Below are positions 54,513 through 64,000 of a stretch of 64,000 nucleotides of DNA, piece after piece (the stretch's first letter is position 1; each line of letters starts with the position of its first letter). The notes beneath the pieces were generated by a model. It worked only from the letters and a program-made list of their open reading frames with translations, did no database searches and had not been told where the DNA came from. Both the position numbers and the translations under genes were made by a program. Origin of the DNA: Rugalucina vietnamica (Eukaryota; Mollusca; Bivalvia; Lucinida; Lucinidae); NCBI GenBank assembly GCA_964017185.1, contig OZ024870.1, positions 56,546,312 to 56,610,311 on the forward strand. Reading direction: 5' to 3'.

Positions 54513-54751
54513 TGAGCCGCGGCACCAGAAACCATCAATTTGCAAGTGCGAAACCAAAGGCGCAGACCAGCTGTACAGTAACTGCACAGCTGATCAGTGC
54601 CTTTGTTTTCGCTACACGGATAGCACAATTCCACTACTTTTCAAATCCAACTTTATTTTCCATCCTCTAGTCATTTACTGTGCTTGTACAGACCGATTTG
54701 AGTCGGACCTGTTCGGAAATCACATTGTTGGTTTTCTCACGAGACGGCTCA
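54513..54751. mobile_element. TGAGCC-type palindromic MITE (family B)
   Basis: TGAGCCGCGGCACCAGAAACC at the left; GGTTTTCTCACGAGACGGCTCA at the right. The core pairs AAAGGCGCAGACCAGCTGTAC with its near-inverse GCACAGCTGATCAGTGCCTTT. It has the same right-half words as the other copies. Confidence 0.75.
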
Positions 54752-56131
54752 TTTGATAAGGTTCTTTTTACTGAACTTGATACTTATTGAATTTATTGGT
54801 CATATGTTTAAAGTATGAACTATGCCTCGGAGAAAACATTGTCTAAAGTGAGTTCGAATAATGTATATATCGTACTTCGTTTTTTTTTCCTCAGAAATAA
54901 ATAAATAAATAAATAAATAAAGATTTTTAATAAATGCATACAAACTGGCGTTTGGAAGCTGGCAATGCAAACAGTGTGATAATCATCGCGCCAACACATA
55001 TCACCAATGTGCTTTATACATGTAGTGCATGTTTGAGTTAAACGAGGAAAATAATTTTAGTCTTTGGTGTTAAATACTTATACGAAAATCCCATGCATAC
55101 ACTAAATGTTTGCTGAGCGGCCCGAGGGTTATAACCGTGAAGCTTTTCTGCATACATGAATGATATAATGGAGCATTGTAATTCAAAAGAGTTCAATCAG
55201 AAATGACCATGATTGTGACGGTGTCGGAAATTCTAGAGACTGAACATACATGTACATCCCGATTTCGAGCTGGAAACTTAACCAGGGAAGGCCCGCCAAC
55301 TAATCAAAAGCAGAAGTATCTGACAAACCAGGTGGCAGTCTAACTGGGAAGTGACTTAAAACTTCAAACATCAAAGAGACTAATTTAGATGATCGACATG
55401 TCCTTAAAATATAACAGTAAATGTAGTATTTGATCTTACCGTAAAAGCTGTCAAAGGAAGTATTGTTTTTAAGGAGGAATCTTCATAAAATAGGTGAAGA
55501 ATACTGAAATCTATTGTGAAAATTATTTTGTTGGTGACGGTAATATTTGTGATGGTGGTTGCAATGATAATAGTGATGATAAGTATGGTCTTTTTTCAGT
55601 TTCATAAACTATGTTCTTCTAAAATGTCAACTGTTTCTTTGAAAGTATTTACGGTAATAATGTATGCAAGCTCAAAGACTACCTTTACTGTTATTCAAAG
55701 GACCTGTCAATCTCACTAGCTTTGGATCTCCTTCCTGTCCAGGTGGTTTGCCAAATACTTCTGCATTGGGTAGTACATGTTTGTTTGTAATGATTACGAA
55801 GCGAATTGTCTATATTGTGTGACACGAAACTTTACAGTGGGGTTTGGTTACCTAATGTATTTCATTTCTGACTCCAAATATTGTTTGAAAATATCATGAT
55901 TAAGCAATGACTGAATTACGCATTTACATGTACTATGTACATGTTTACACACAATAATGAGCAGATTCCAAAGATTTGCAATTTGAATTTACATGTACAT
56001 GTTCAACAGTTTTGTGACTTAAATAATTGTTTAAACAATGCATTTGTCTTTTTAGACAACTGTGGATTGATACATGTAACAACAATAAAAATAATCGAAA
56101 AACACCATAAAATGACACAGGTTGGAACACC
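54752..56131. other. unassigned stretch upstream of the SLC26 coding start
   Basis: An (AAAT)n tract lies at about 54896-54921. A hydrophobic 67-codon frame (55516-55719) has no family resemblance. The promoter or 5' UTR of the transporter gene is expected here, but I cannot point to a TATA box or initiator. Confidence 0.4.
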
Positions 56132-56264
56132 ATGGAAAATTTCGGGTTCCGGCCAGACAGTGATGATAATCTAGTTCTCAAAGACATTGATGGACATTAT
56201 CTGGATGGTGTAGATGCAGATGAATGTTCTTTGGAAAGCGGTCCAAACAAACTTTTCACAATAG
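56132..56264 (+). CDS. SLC26 exon 1 (coding start)
   Basis: ATG in a strong context (ACACCATGG). It encodes 44 residues, [20 protein letters not shown] onward, acidic and cytoplasmic, ending ATAG|GTAATG in phase 1. The start is the least certain part of the gene because the region is poorly conserved; the frame joins exon 2 exactly. Confidence 0.65.
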
Positions 56265-59200
56265 GTAATGTATACTGAGCCAAACGTATAACGCAACATG
56301 TCAGAAAAAGTTATTATTTTTTTAATCAAATGCTTCTAAAGAAATACAAATACCTCATTTTATTTTGATTTCTATGATCAACACTGTGACGGCTTCTTTG
56401 CGTTTCTACCATACATGGTTGCTGAGAAATTACAATTTAAATTGACGAGGAGTACTGAAATATTTTCAGCCCAACACTCAATAGTTATCTTGTGTTGTCT
56501 CATTGTGCCGCGATTACTGCAAATACATATACATTGTAACTTGTCCAAATGCAATGCTTACCAACTCTTAGGGAAAAGACTACCCAATATTTTGACGAGG
56601 GGACGCTCTAAATTTAAATTGACGAGGAGTACTGAAATATTTAAAGCCCAACACTCAATACTTATCTTGTGTTGTCTCATTGTGCCGCGATTACTGCAAA
56701 TACATATGCATTGTAACTTGTCCAAATGCAATGCTTACCAACTCTGAGGGAAAAAACTACCCAATATTTTGACGAGGGGACGCTTTAACTGGACAAGAGC
56801 TCGGGGAGGGTGTCGCCGAGTTTACTCACGACTCATTCTTTCCAAAACCATACCATTGACGCCAAATCAGCGGACAGTGCTGGTCAACGCACTGGGTTTG
56901 CAGTATACGGCAGGACACTGTCGTGCTGAAAAACAGTATCCACGGGACGGGATTGCCAAAGAGCCTTAAAAAGTGCCCAAGTACACTGGGACAATCGCGT
57001 GATCTCTGATCACAACCAAATCCGTCCTGTTTTCATGAGAGATAACGCCCTAGACCATGACCGAATCGTCTCTAAATCGAATGACACAACGACATAAGGA
57101 TCAGTATATCGTTCACCATCTCTTCAATACATATAGCAACCGTTTCTACACGAATGGAGATTTAATTAAATGTTTTATTTATTAAATCAAGACTTCTGTC
57201 AATGTGTGATTTTTTATTAAAATGTTCTATAGGCTGCGAGTTCGGAACAGATAACCGATTTGAGCTACGGGTATTTGTTTAGATTTTACAGTGTTTTTAA
57301 ACACTATTTGTTGGTCAGAACTTTTTCTAAATGGAAATTTGCGATATGTGATTAAAACATTTGACAACACATTTTAAAAATGCTGTTTGAAGCCAACTTG
57401 AGTGCGTATTCAAAGTCGGTTTTCAGTTTCAGTATCACAGTGCAAAGGAGCACAGTTTAAGAGAAAAAAGAAAGTTTGGTAAAGAAATCATGTTTTTACT
57501 TAACATCACAGATTTTTGAAATTGAATCACGGGTTTCTGAAATTAAATTACAGATTTCTGAAATTTTTACAAAGTGCGTTTTAGACATAAACATATCATT
57601 TGGATTATCAAAACAGTTTTGCAGTTTCACGACCAAGTAAGAGGGGATAAGTGACAGCATTAGATAGGGTTGGCAGCATTGTGCCTTCAATTTAAGGGGG
57701 TGTCCATCGTTTCTGCAAGTCTACGAGAAGCGCTCGCAGGCAACGCGAAAAAAAGATGGGATGTTTACAGTGGTGACAGTTTTGCTATGCTATATATCTA
57801 CATGTATATCAAAGTTTTTGGTGTTAGATTACCGGTATGCCCATTGAACAAAAACAGAATTTTGATCTCTATCAAAGTTTTATTAGTTTATATCAGTTTA
57901 GGTAATAAGAAACTTATTAACTATGCCCTAGAAAGCTAATTACGTCTATTATTTCGAGATATTGATATTTCAGTGACAAGATACACACGAATACATGTAT
58001 AAATAAGCGATTTGAGAATAGTAAATAACAATTTGGGCCTGGCTTTCATAAATATACCGATATTTTTTAGATAAGGCTTGCGTTTTGTCAACATTGTGCT
58101 TATTTGGTAAATCTTAATAAAACAGGGTGTGCGTTCAGGCGGTTCTTAGCATTGGTAACATTTTAACCATTGGTAGACAAATTCTATTAAAGGTTTTACC
58201 AATGTTACCAGTGGTTATGCCATTGGTACAAATGGCGCCAATGTTACCAACAAATGGCAGCAAATAATGCAGACAAAATACAGCATGGGAAAAGTCACGT
58301 GATACAATATCATGGCGAGCCTAAAATGGTTACGTTCGGGATTCTTAAAATGGTAACATTTGCTAATTTACCAATGGAACCGTTTGTACCATGTTTACCA
58401 GTCCAATTACTATGGTTATTATTGTAATATAAATGTCTTCTGACAAACCCCTTTTATATACAGGTATATGCAATTTTCTTTTCTCATTTTTTGACTCAAG
58501 TTTTCATTGACCATTTTTGCATTATCGGCTGGTTTCCAGCTTCCAAATAATCGATATTGGAAATACAGGTAACCAGAACCACCCTGACCTTACCTGTATT
58601 TCCAATATTGATTTTTGTGAGCTGGAAACCGGCCGATAATTTTTGCAAAAACGGTGAATAATGTGACTACTTTCCAGGTGAAGGCGATGAAAACAGTGAC
58701 AGTTATAGTAGAACAGACTCTATCAGAAGTGATAAAAGAATACTCGTGGAAAGACATGTGTTCAACCAATCAAAGTTTGACGAGAACTTCCAACGAAGTA
58801 GACGTCCGGTGTCTACATTCCCACAACGGGCTTCCAGAAAGATATCAAAATACTTTTTCTCGTGCACTCCGAGTTGTGTGCGAGTATTTGTGTTTAACTT
58901 ATTTCCTTTCTTGACTATTATGAAGGATTACAATATACGGACAGATCTTTCTGGCGATATTATAGCTGGCTTGACAGTTGGAATAATGCACATACCACAA
59001 GGTAAGTTTATGTAACGATCAACCGAGCCTAGCCACAGTAAGCCTCGTCGGGGAAAAAAGCTCACCCACCAAGGGTGGTTTACTGTGCTATATATGCGAC
59101 ACTAACTTCACCAACTATCGAGTTAGAAATTTGCAAAATCTATTTATAGTACACCGCTACACTACTCCCCCCTCCGAGAAGACTCGTTCCGAGTATTGGG

Positions 59201-62200
59201 ATTGGCCTGTTGACTTCTTGGATAAGGCAACTTCGGTCTGGCAGAAGTTTGATTACTTTCATGAAACAAAGCGTGTTCTCAGCATGTCAATATGGCAGCT
59301 TCCAGTGACAAAAAAAAATGTTCCTCCGTATTCAAACATGTAATCCTGTGATTTCAAATTATAAGGTGATGCTGACAAAACGCAGAGCCCACTGGTTATG
59401 CATATGTATGCGTTACCAAAGAAATGCGTGTCCAATGCCAGTATAGAGACAAAACCAAACCGGTTTATCGACTGCACCTGGCTGAGGTTTTCTGAGACAA
59501 CTGATACTGTGCTTTAAATAAGAAAAAAAAATAAGATACCCGTTTTTATGTTAGTCGGACTATAATGATTATGCCTTGCTCGTGCCCTTTAATCCGGGAT
59601 TCTCTATTTACATGATCATGTTCACACCCTGTGTTGATGGTGTATAGCAAAAGTTATCCCACGTTAGGGACTGCAAACTAAACAAATAAAAACCAAAATA
59701 AACACTGAAAATGAGCGTAAAAATTCGTGAACCTGTGTCCCGGATTAAATATCATTAGTTTCATTGTACTGATTGTATACGGGTAGGAAAGGAGAATGAT
59801 TGTCTTACTTATTTGTAATTCAAACTGTTGAACTAATGGGTTTGGCTATGATATCATGACATGACCACAAGTGAACGACGTCGTGTAATACCTGAGCCTC
59901 GACTAAAGAATATCTGCCTTAAGTCTGATAAAACCATCCACTTAAATGGGCATTTGATTTGCAAGTAAATAAAGAACTAACTAAGTAACTAACTAACTAA
60001 CTAACTAACAAAATAAATCATTCTGAATATGCTTTAACCGCGGTATAGCCAATCCCCTTTCTCATTCATATCTTCACTGCTCTTAAGGATCTTAGAATTT
60101 TTATTTACCACGCTGGTTAAAGAAGAGCATTTCTCAGTTAAAGCTGAAAGCTATTTATTGTACGCTAAGCAAATTGTCAACAATCTTTGTGTGGGAAACA
60201 CTTCCTTCGGAACAGTGTTTGTATTTGGGATTAGTAACCGGCTCTGCCCATTGGGACAAAAACAGTTTGGCTGATTGTGCATCCCGGCAAAACTATACAT
60301 TACTGACAGACCATCTGATTACTGGTTAACCAGTCATTGATAGTCATAAAGATTTTCCTTTTTCCGGTTTCTGTTTCTTTTTTCAGGAATGGCATATGGT
60401 ATGTTGACCACCCTCCCGCCCATATATGGCTTGTATATGTCCTTCTTCCCTGTACTAGTCTATTTCTTTTTTGGATCTTCGAAACACATATCAGTAGGTA
60501 AGAATCCATTTCAGATTTTCGGTTATACTAACACTTAGACATAGGTCTCTCTTGCATGTATAAACATGTACAAAAAGGGACAAGTAGGCAAATATCAGGA
60601 AAAGGCGCAATCAGAAAAAGATTCCCACTCCAAAAACCGAGGTGGGAAAAAACAAACTAACAATCAAGTACTTATACCATGAAACATATCGTACGCCGAA
60701 TGAGCAGCTATTTTCCCAATAGGTGGCCACTCAGTTACCTCAACTTAACTAAAAATATGAAAACATACATGAGGCGCCAACAACACAAAAAATTTAAACA
60801 CCAAGACATAAAACAAAAAGAACCACCACAGAAGTATCGCCTTGGAACGATCAGTAACACAAAATTACTGGCGGGCTTAAACCGGTTTTACATGGCCATA
60901 ACCTCACCCTCAGCTTCTGCAGTGGTTCATAACATTTTTCGGTCCTCGTTGTGAATCTGTAACTAGTCAATGAATCATCAAGAACAAACAAATAAATCAT
61001 GATAAACATCCTGATGAATCAAAAACCAGGACTCACAGATTGAGTAAGCTGCCCGACAATGGAGATCCCTGGGCGCCGAATAACCTACTAACTCCGGAGC
61101 AAAAGAAAAACACCAGTTGGACCCCGGTGGGCCAAGCAACAGACAAGAAGCTCCGGCCCCAACCAACTAAAATGAATAGCTTTAAGTCGGGGCCATCATA
61201 GAGTCTGACGCCCGACCCACCGGCGTGCAATTAAAGAAGGCAGCATAGTTATCTACCATGATTGGGTTAAAACTAAGCATGCAGACTGGCGCATAACATT
61301 CAAGTTATAACCTATACGTCTGTAACGTGTTATGATTTTTCTGAACTGAAAATAAAGATTTATAATTCCTATAAGTTTTTTAAATTTGTAAACCAAGTCA
61401 CCATAAAATTCAGGTTCCGAAAGGCCCTCACTTAAAAGCGTCTTTAACCCAACATTATATTTGGAAGTCAATTCATAGTGTCTACGATAAAATTTAGAAA
61501 AGGTTTTTTCGAAGTTTATGATACCGATAGCCCTGTTGGAGAAGTTTTTTCCGTTAAACATTTATTTCGAGCGTTGAAGTCTGTAACATGATTGCAGACT
61601 CTAGCAAACCTAATAAGTTACGAAATGTACACACCATAAGAAGCACGACGAGGAACGTCACCATCCAAAAAAGGAAAGTTTACTATATCAAAATCAAAGT
61701 CATCGCGCTTATCTTAAGTTTTAGAAGAAACAAATCCATTTGCAACAGAAAGAGGGGGCTTCGGTATCTGAGAAACTGAAGTTCAGGTGGATAAATTTGA
61801 TTGACCAACCTTCAAAATAAGGGTTGTCAATGTTCAAAGGTCATCGAGGTACCTAGATGTGGAATTAAAAGCCTCGATAACATCAGCTTGATTATCATGG
61901 TTAAGAGAATCTATGAAATCTCTTTCGTAGCAGTTAAAGTTGCTTTAACAATGAAAGGTTTAACGGCCTCCTGAAAAATGTGTTACCGTATTTAAACGCT
62001 TAATTAATGTGTTGAAAATATATAATGTACAGGGTTTTGCGACCTATGGCTATATGTACATACTATCTAAAACACCTAGAAGAACTTTGAAATTATGCAG
62101 ATATACAATCTAGTAAAAGTTATACAAAGTACACATACAATTTATACAGCAAAATGGTATATTAAGGTAATCTTATGCGCCCCAGTGCATTAGTTTAAAG

Positions 62201-62471
62201 GTACACGGATCTGCAAGGACAATTAATATTGGGCGATAAATGCAATAGGAATGCTTAATTTTCAGGAACATTTTCTGTAGCGTGTCTTATGATTGGAACA
62301 ACCGTTACGAGGGGATATGAAAGTCACAAGTCAGATCTCACTTATTCTAGTCAAGACACAACAAATATTACTGGTGATAACTCAGCCAATACGAAGGACA
62401 TGTCCCCTGAGGAAATCAGTCTTAGGCTTAGCTTTGCCCTTAGCCTGGCGTTCATGGTTGGCATAATGCAG
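56132..62471 (+). CDS. SLC26-family anion transporter, N-terminal part (4 exons)
   Basis: Exons 56132-56264, 58678-59001, 60387-60497 and 62266-62471 join in frame (intron phases 1, 1, 1, then 0) to give about 258 residues. The N-terminal cytoplasmic region is acidic, then [15 protein letters not shown] and [20 protein letters not shown]. The membrane domain begins at [20 protein letters not shown] and carries the family signature [37 protein letters not shown]. The last exon ends just inside a further helix ([15 protein letters not shown]). These proteins exchange chloride, sulfate, bicarbonate, oxalate or iodide at the plasma membrane through a 14-segment fold and a C-terminal STAS domain. 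Both the remaining helices and STAS lie beyond the window. It resembles SLC26A5/A6-type members; the exact paralogue is unclear. Confidence 0.88.
56433..56786. repeat. tandem duplication, 2 x 177 bp, in SLC26 intron 1
   Basis: ATTGACGAGGAGTACTGAAATATTT begins copies at about 56441 and 56618, each ending in TTTTGACGAGGGGACGCT. The copies differ at only a few positions, so the duplication is recent. The 110-codon frame at 56415-56747 is a product of the repeat. Confidence 0.9.
56787..58129. other. SLC26 intron 1, unassigned
   Basis: 56770-57060 is more GC- and CpG-rich than its surroundings, but no domain or element was recognised. At 57500-57560 the word ACAGATTTxTGAAATT repeats three times. 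Confidence 0.4.
58130..58410. repeat. cluster of ACCAATGG / CCATTGGT words
   Basis: TTGGTAACATTTTAACCATT, TTACCAATGTTACCAG, GCCATTGGTACAAATGG and AAATGGTAACATTTGC occur in both orientations, suggesting a decayed inverted-repeat element. Its ends are not clear. Confidence 0.45.
58430..58505. mobile_element. palindromic MITE (family A), end fragment
   Basis: CTGACAAACCCCTTTTATATACAG and ATGCAATTTTCTTTTCTCATTTTTTG resemble the right half of family A in reverse. Weak but same word order. Confidence 0.35.
58510..58655. repeat. 146-bp hairpin just upstream of SLC26 exon 2
   Basis: GCATTATCGGCTGGTTTCCAGC pairs with GCTGGAAACCGGCCGATAAT, and TCGATATTGGAAATACAGGTAA with TTACCTGTATTTCCAATATTGA. The loop is CCAGAACCACCCTGACC. 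It lies 22 bases before the exon 2 start, inside the region that normally holds the branch point. Confidence 0.8.
58678..59001 (+). CDS. SLC26 exon 2
   Basis: Acceptor CTTTCCAG, donor CAAG|GTAAGT. A serine-rich beginning ([20 protein letters not shown]) leads into the conserved pre-membrane region and the first transmembrane segment up to [14 protein letters not shown]-initiated frames at 58654 and 58746 are partial views of this exon. Confidence 0.9.
59981..60010. repeat. (AACT)n microsatellite
   Basis: About seven AACT units in SLC26 intron 2. Confidence 0.9.
60387..60497 (+). CDS. SLC26 exon 3
   Basis: Acceptor TTCTTTTTTCAG, donor GTAG|GTAAGA. The 37 codons encode [20 protein letters not shown] and [17 protein letters not shown], the diagnostic sulfate-transporter signature of the family. 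Confidence 0.93.
60580..61975 (-). mobile_element. RT-element copy in SLC26 intron 3, degraded
   Basis: The same family and orientation as 46610-47935. It extends further 5': on the minus strand, upstream of SRYLDDL lies [20 protein letters not shown] and EAFN. Several small deletions break the frame, leaving one 102-codon open segment at 61253-61561. The 3' tail ends TTTGCCTACTTGTCCC at 60580. Antisense to the transporter gene. Longer but more decayed than the copy in the LTR, so probably older. Confidence 0.8.
62266..62471 (+). CDS. SLC26 exon 4
   Basis: Acceptor TTAATTTTCAG, donor CAG|GTATGT in phase 0. [16 protein letters not shown], then a hydrophilic loop with an NIT glycosylation site (about [14 protein letters not shown]), then [18 protein letters not shown]. 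No continuation exon (family pattern LLMGxLRLGFVxxYLS) was found in 62472-64000. Confidence 0.9.
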
Positions 62472-63727
62472 GTATGTAAAATGCTCAATTGGCGGGGAGG
62501 ACTGCATACAAGCTTTTTATCTGATGACATAAGGATGTTCGCTGCTAATATTTGACATTTCGGAACTTCCGGTTTTTATTTCGTTGAATATCTCGTAAAC
62601 GGTTGCAGATATTTTCCTTTAATACATATTGGTGATATGCATTGAACGAGTCATGAAAATTGTCAATCTAAGGAACTTCATTTTTTTCACCCCATTTTCT
62701 GCAACGTTTTAGAAAATGTTAATAAATATCAGCAAAATTTATAGGGAAGGGTAGATTAAACTTGAATATTAGACAACTTAAATTACTTGCATTGATTTTA
62801 TGTTTATTTTAGCAGAAGTAGATGTACGTGTCTTCTCTATGTCAGAAGTAGATGTACGTGTCTTCGTATACAATGTCTTCTCTATCAATATTTCTTTGTT
62901 TGGTGTGCTAGTTTTAAAATTTTGGGTGGTTTTATGAAATGGGGTGTAAAAAAACCAGCCGAAAAAAGGCTTTAAGTTATTGGTTCTCTTTTATATGCAC
63001 GCTACCCTATATATGTCATTATTTCATTCGAAAACATATAAACAGTTTCTATGTTGTATGAAAGTACAAGGAAAAATTTGAATCTACATGTACAAATATG
63101 GATTTGGTACATGTATAAATATTGAACCGACTTTTTTTTCAAGTTATGGGGTAGGGTTGTTAATAACTGAGGCGTACAAATTTGTCATCCACTTCAAGTT
63201 GCAAATTTATGCAATGTTTTAGATCCAATATAGTCAGCGTTACATAAGCAAAATGACTTTTGAAAGCATTCGTAATGTATTGTTGTTGTTGTTGTATTTT
63301 CAGGAAGGTATATGTTAAAGAATTGAAAATTGAATTATTTTTTCTAATTTTCACACATGGTGTTTACAGGTCTCATTCAGAGGCATGTAGCTTGGAAAAA
63401 TGCACACTGCCCTATATTTATTTTGTTTTCATAATTCTATATTTTAGAATCAAAAAAGAGCGGTTAGAAAAAAGTTTGAATACTTTTTCATTGGCAGCGA
63501 ACATCCTTAAGCTACAATGTACCTCGTGTGTGTTTCTACATTTAGAAAGTGGAGTCTTGTTGTATGACAACATCTATCATTGCACTTTTTTATTTCAAAC
63601 GATTGGGGTTTGACAATAATGAAAAAATGTTATTGAGCTGCCGTCTAACGCAGTATAATTGGTATAGTTATGTACAAAGAATAGTTTAAATTACCTTCTT
63701 ATCATACAAATAAAGCATGATCTACCC
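62472..63727. other. SLC26 intron 4, unassigned
   Basis: A tandem 28-bp duplication of CAGAAGTAGATGTACGTGTCTT lies at about 62815-62865, and a (GTT)n tract near 63280-63294. A 117-codon frame (63260-63613) has no recognised family. No further transporter exon was found. Confidence 0.45.
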
Positions 63728-64000
63728 ATTACGGAAACTTCTCCATGATTACTTGGGAATTTCTTTTACTTACATATTAAATATGTATTTTTGAACTAAA
63801 TGTTAATTTCACAAATATTTACATTGCCTATAATAAAATAATGGTTTATTATATTGATTTTTGTTAGAATTTAGCATTTTTGACTTTTAGATTACATAAT
63901 TACATAAATTATTGATTTTTCTCTTGATTCCGTCAAACCTCAATTTTACTATATAAGTATAGGTTTGAAGGGGTTAAGTTCCACACGGAGATTTTTCCAT
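63728..64000. mobile_element. palindromic MITE (family A), diverged, at the window edge
   Basis: Left CATTACGGAAACTTCTCCATG; right end at the window border CACACGGAGATTTTTCCAT. TTTTACTATATAAGTATAGG near 63945 matches the TACTATATAAAAGTGGGG word. The palindromic core is missing. The right end may extend past the window. Confidence 0.5.

Noticed and set aside
63260..63613. 117-codon frame as a further SLC26 exon
   Set aside because: It lacks the conserved family pattern expected after exon 4 and contains repeated cysteine/leucine runs from simple sequence.

Overview
This is animal nuclear DNA, almost certainly from a bivalve mollusc and most likely a heterodont (venerid-like) clam. Evidence: GT/AG-spliced exons, low GC, no operons, and repeats typical of bivalves: pearl/Helitron-type tandem-core elements, short MITEs with TGAGCC...GGCTCA ends, a tRNA-derived SINE, and a Gypsy element with the unusual Gmr1 domain order. 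The species is inference; gene family calls rest on motifs read by eye.

Layout. 1-16.5 kb holds no convincing gene. It is a nest of non-autonomous elements: a pearl-like tandem element (95-1030), hAT-like MITEs, a long tandem-core element (7228-11515) carrying two complete nested DNA transposons with target-site duplications, and a second, broken copy of it (13.5-14.9 kb). 16.5-33.6 kb is mostly unassigned non-coding DNA with dispersed duplicated blocks, two SINE copies and truncated copies of a reverse-transcriptase (RT) element. 33.7-46 kb contains one intact single-exon gene, a rhodopsin-type GPCR of the FMRFamide/myosuppressin (DMSR-like) type at 35615-36763, set among palindromic MITEs, one of which starts five bases after its stop codon. 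46168-54395 is a nearly complete, young Ty3/Gypsy-type LTR retrotransposon with the order PR-INT-RT-RNaseH (Gmr1 type). It has a tRNA-Pro-like primer site and near-identical LTRs, but its gag is broken, one UGA separates gag from pol, and another retroelement has inserted just downstream of the TATA box in the 5' LTR. From 56132 to the right edge lie the first four coding exons of an SLC26-family anion transporter on the + strand; the gene runs out of the window.

The two host genes are a neuropeptide-receptor-like GPCR and an SLC26 transporter. Nothing in the sequence links them functionally. The rest is a dated series of insertions within insertions, whose order can be read from interrupted repeats and target-site duplications. 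The most notable system is the Gmr1-type retrotransposon, whose capsid region resembles the ancestor proposed for the vertebrate SCAN domain.
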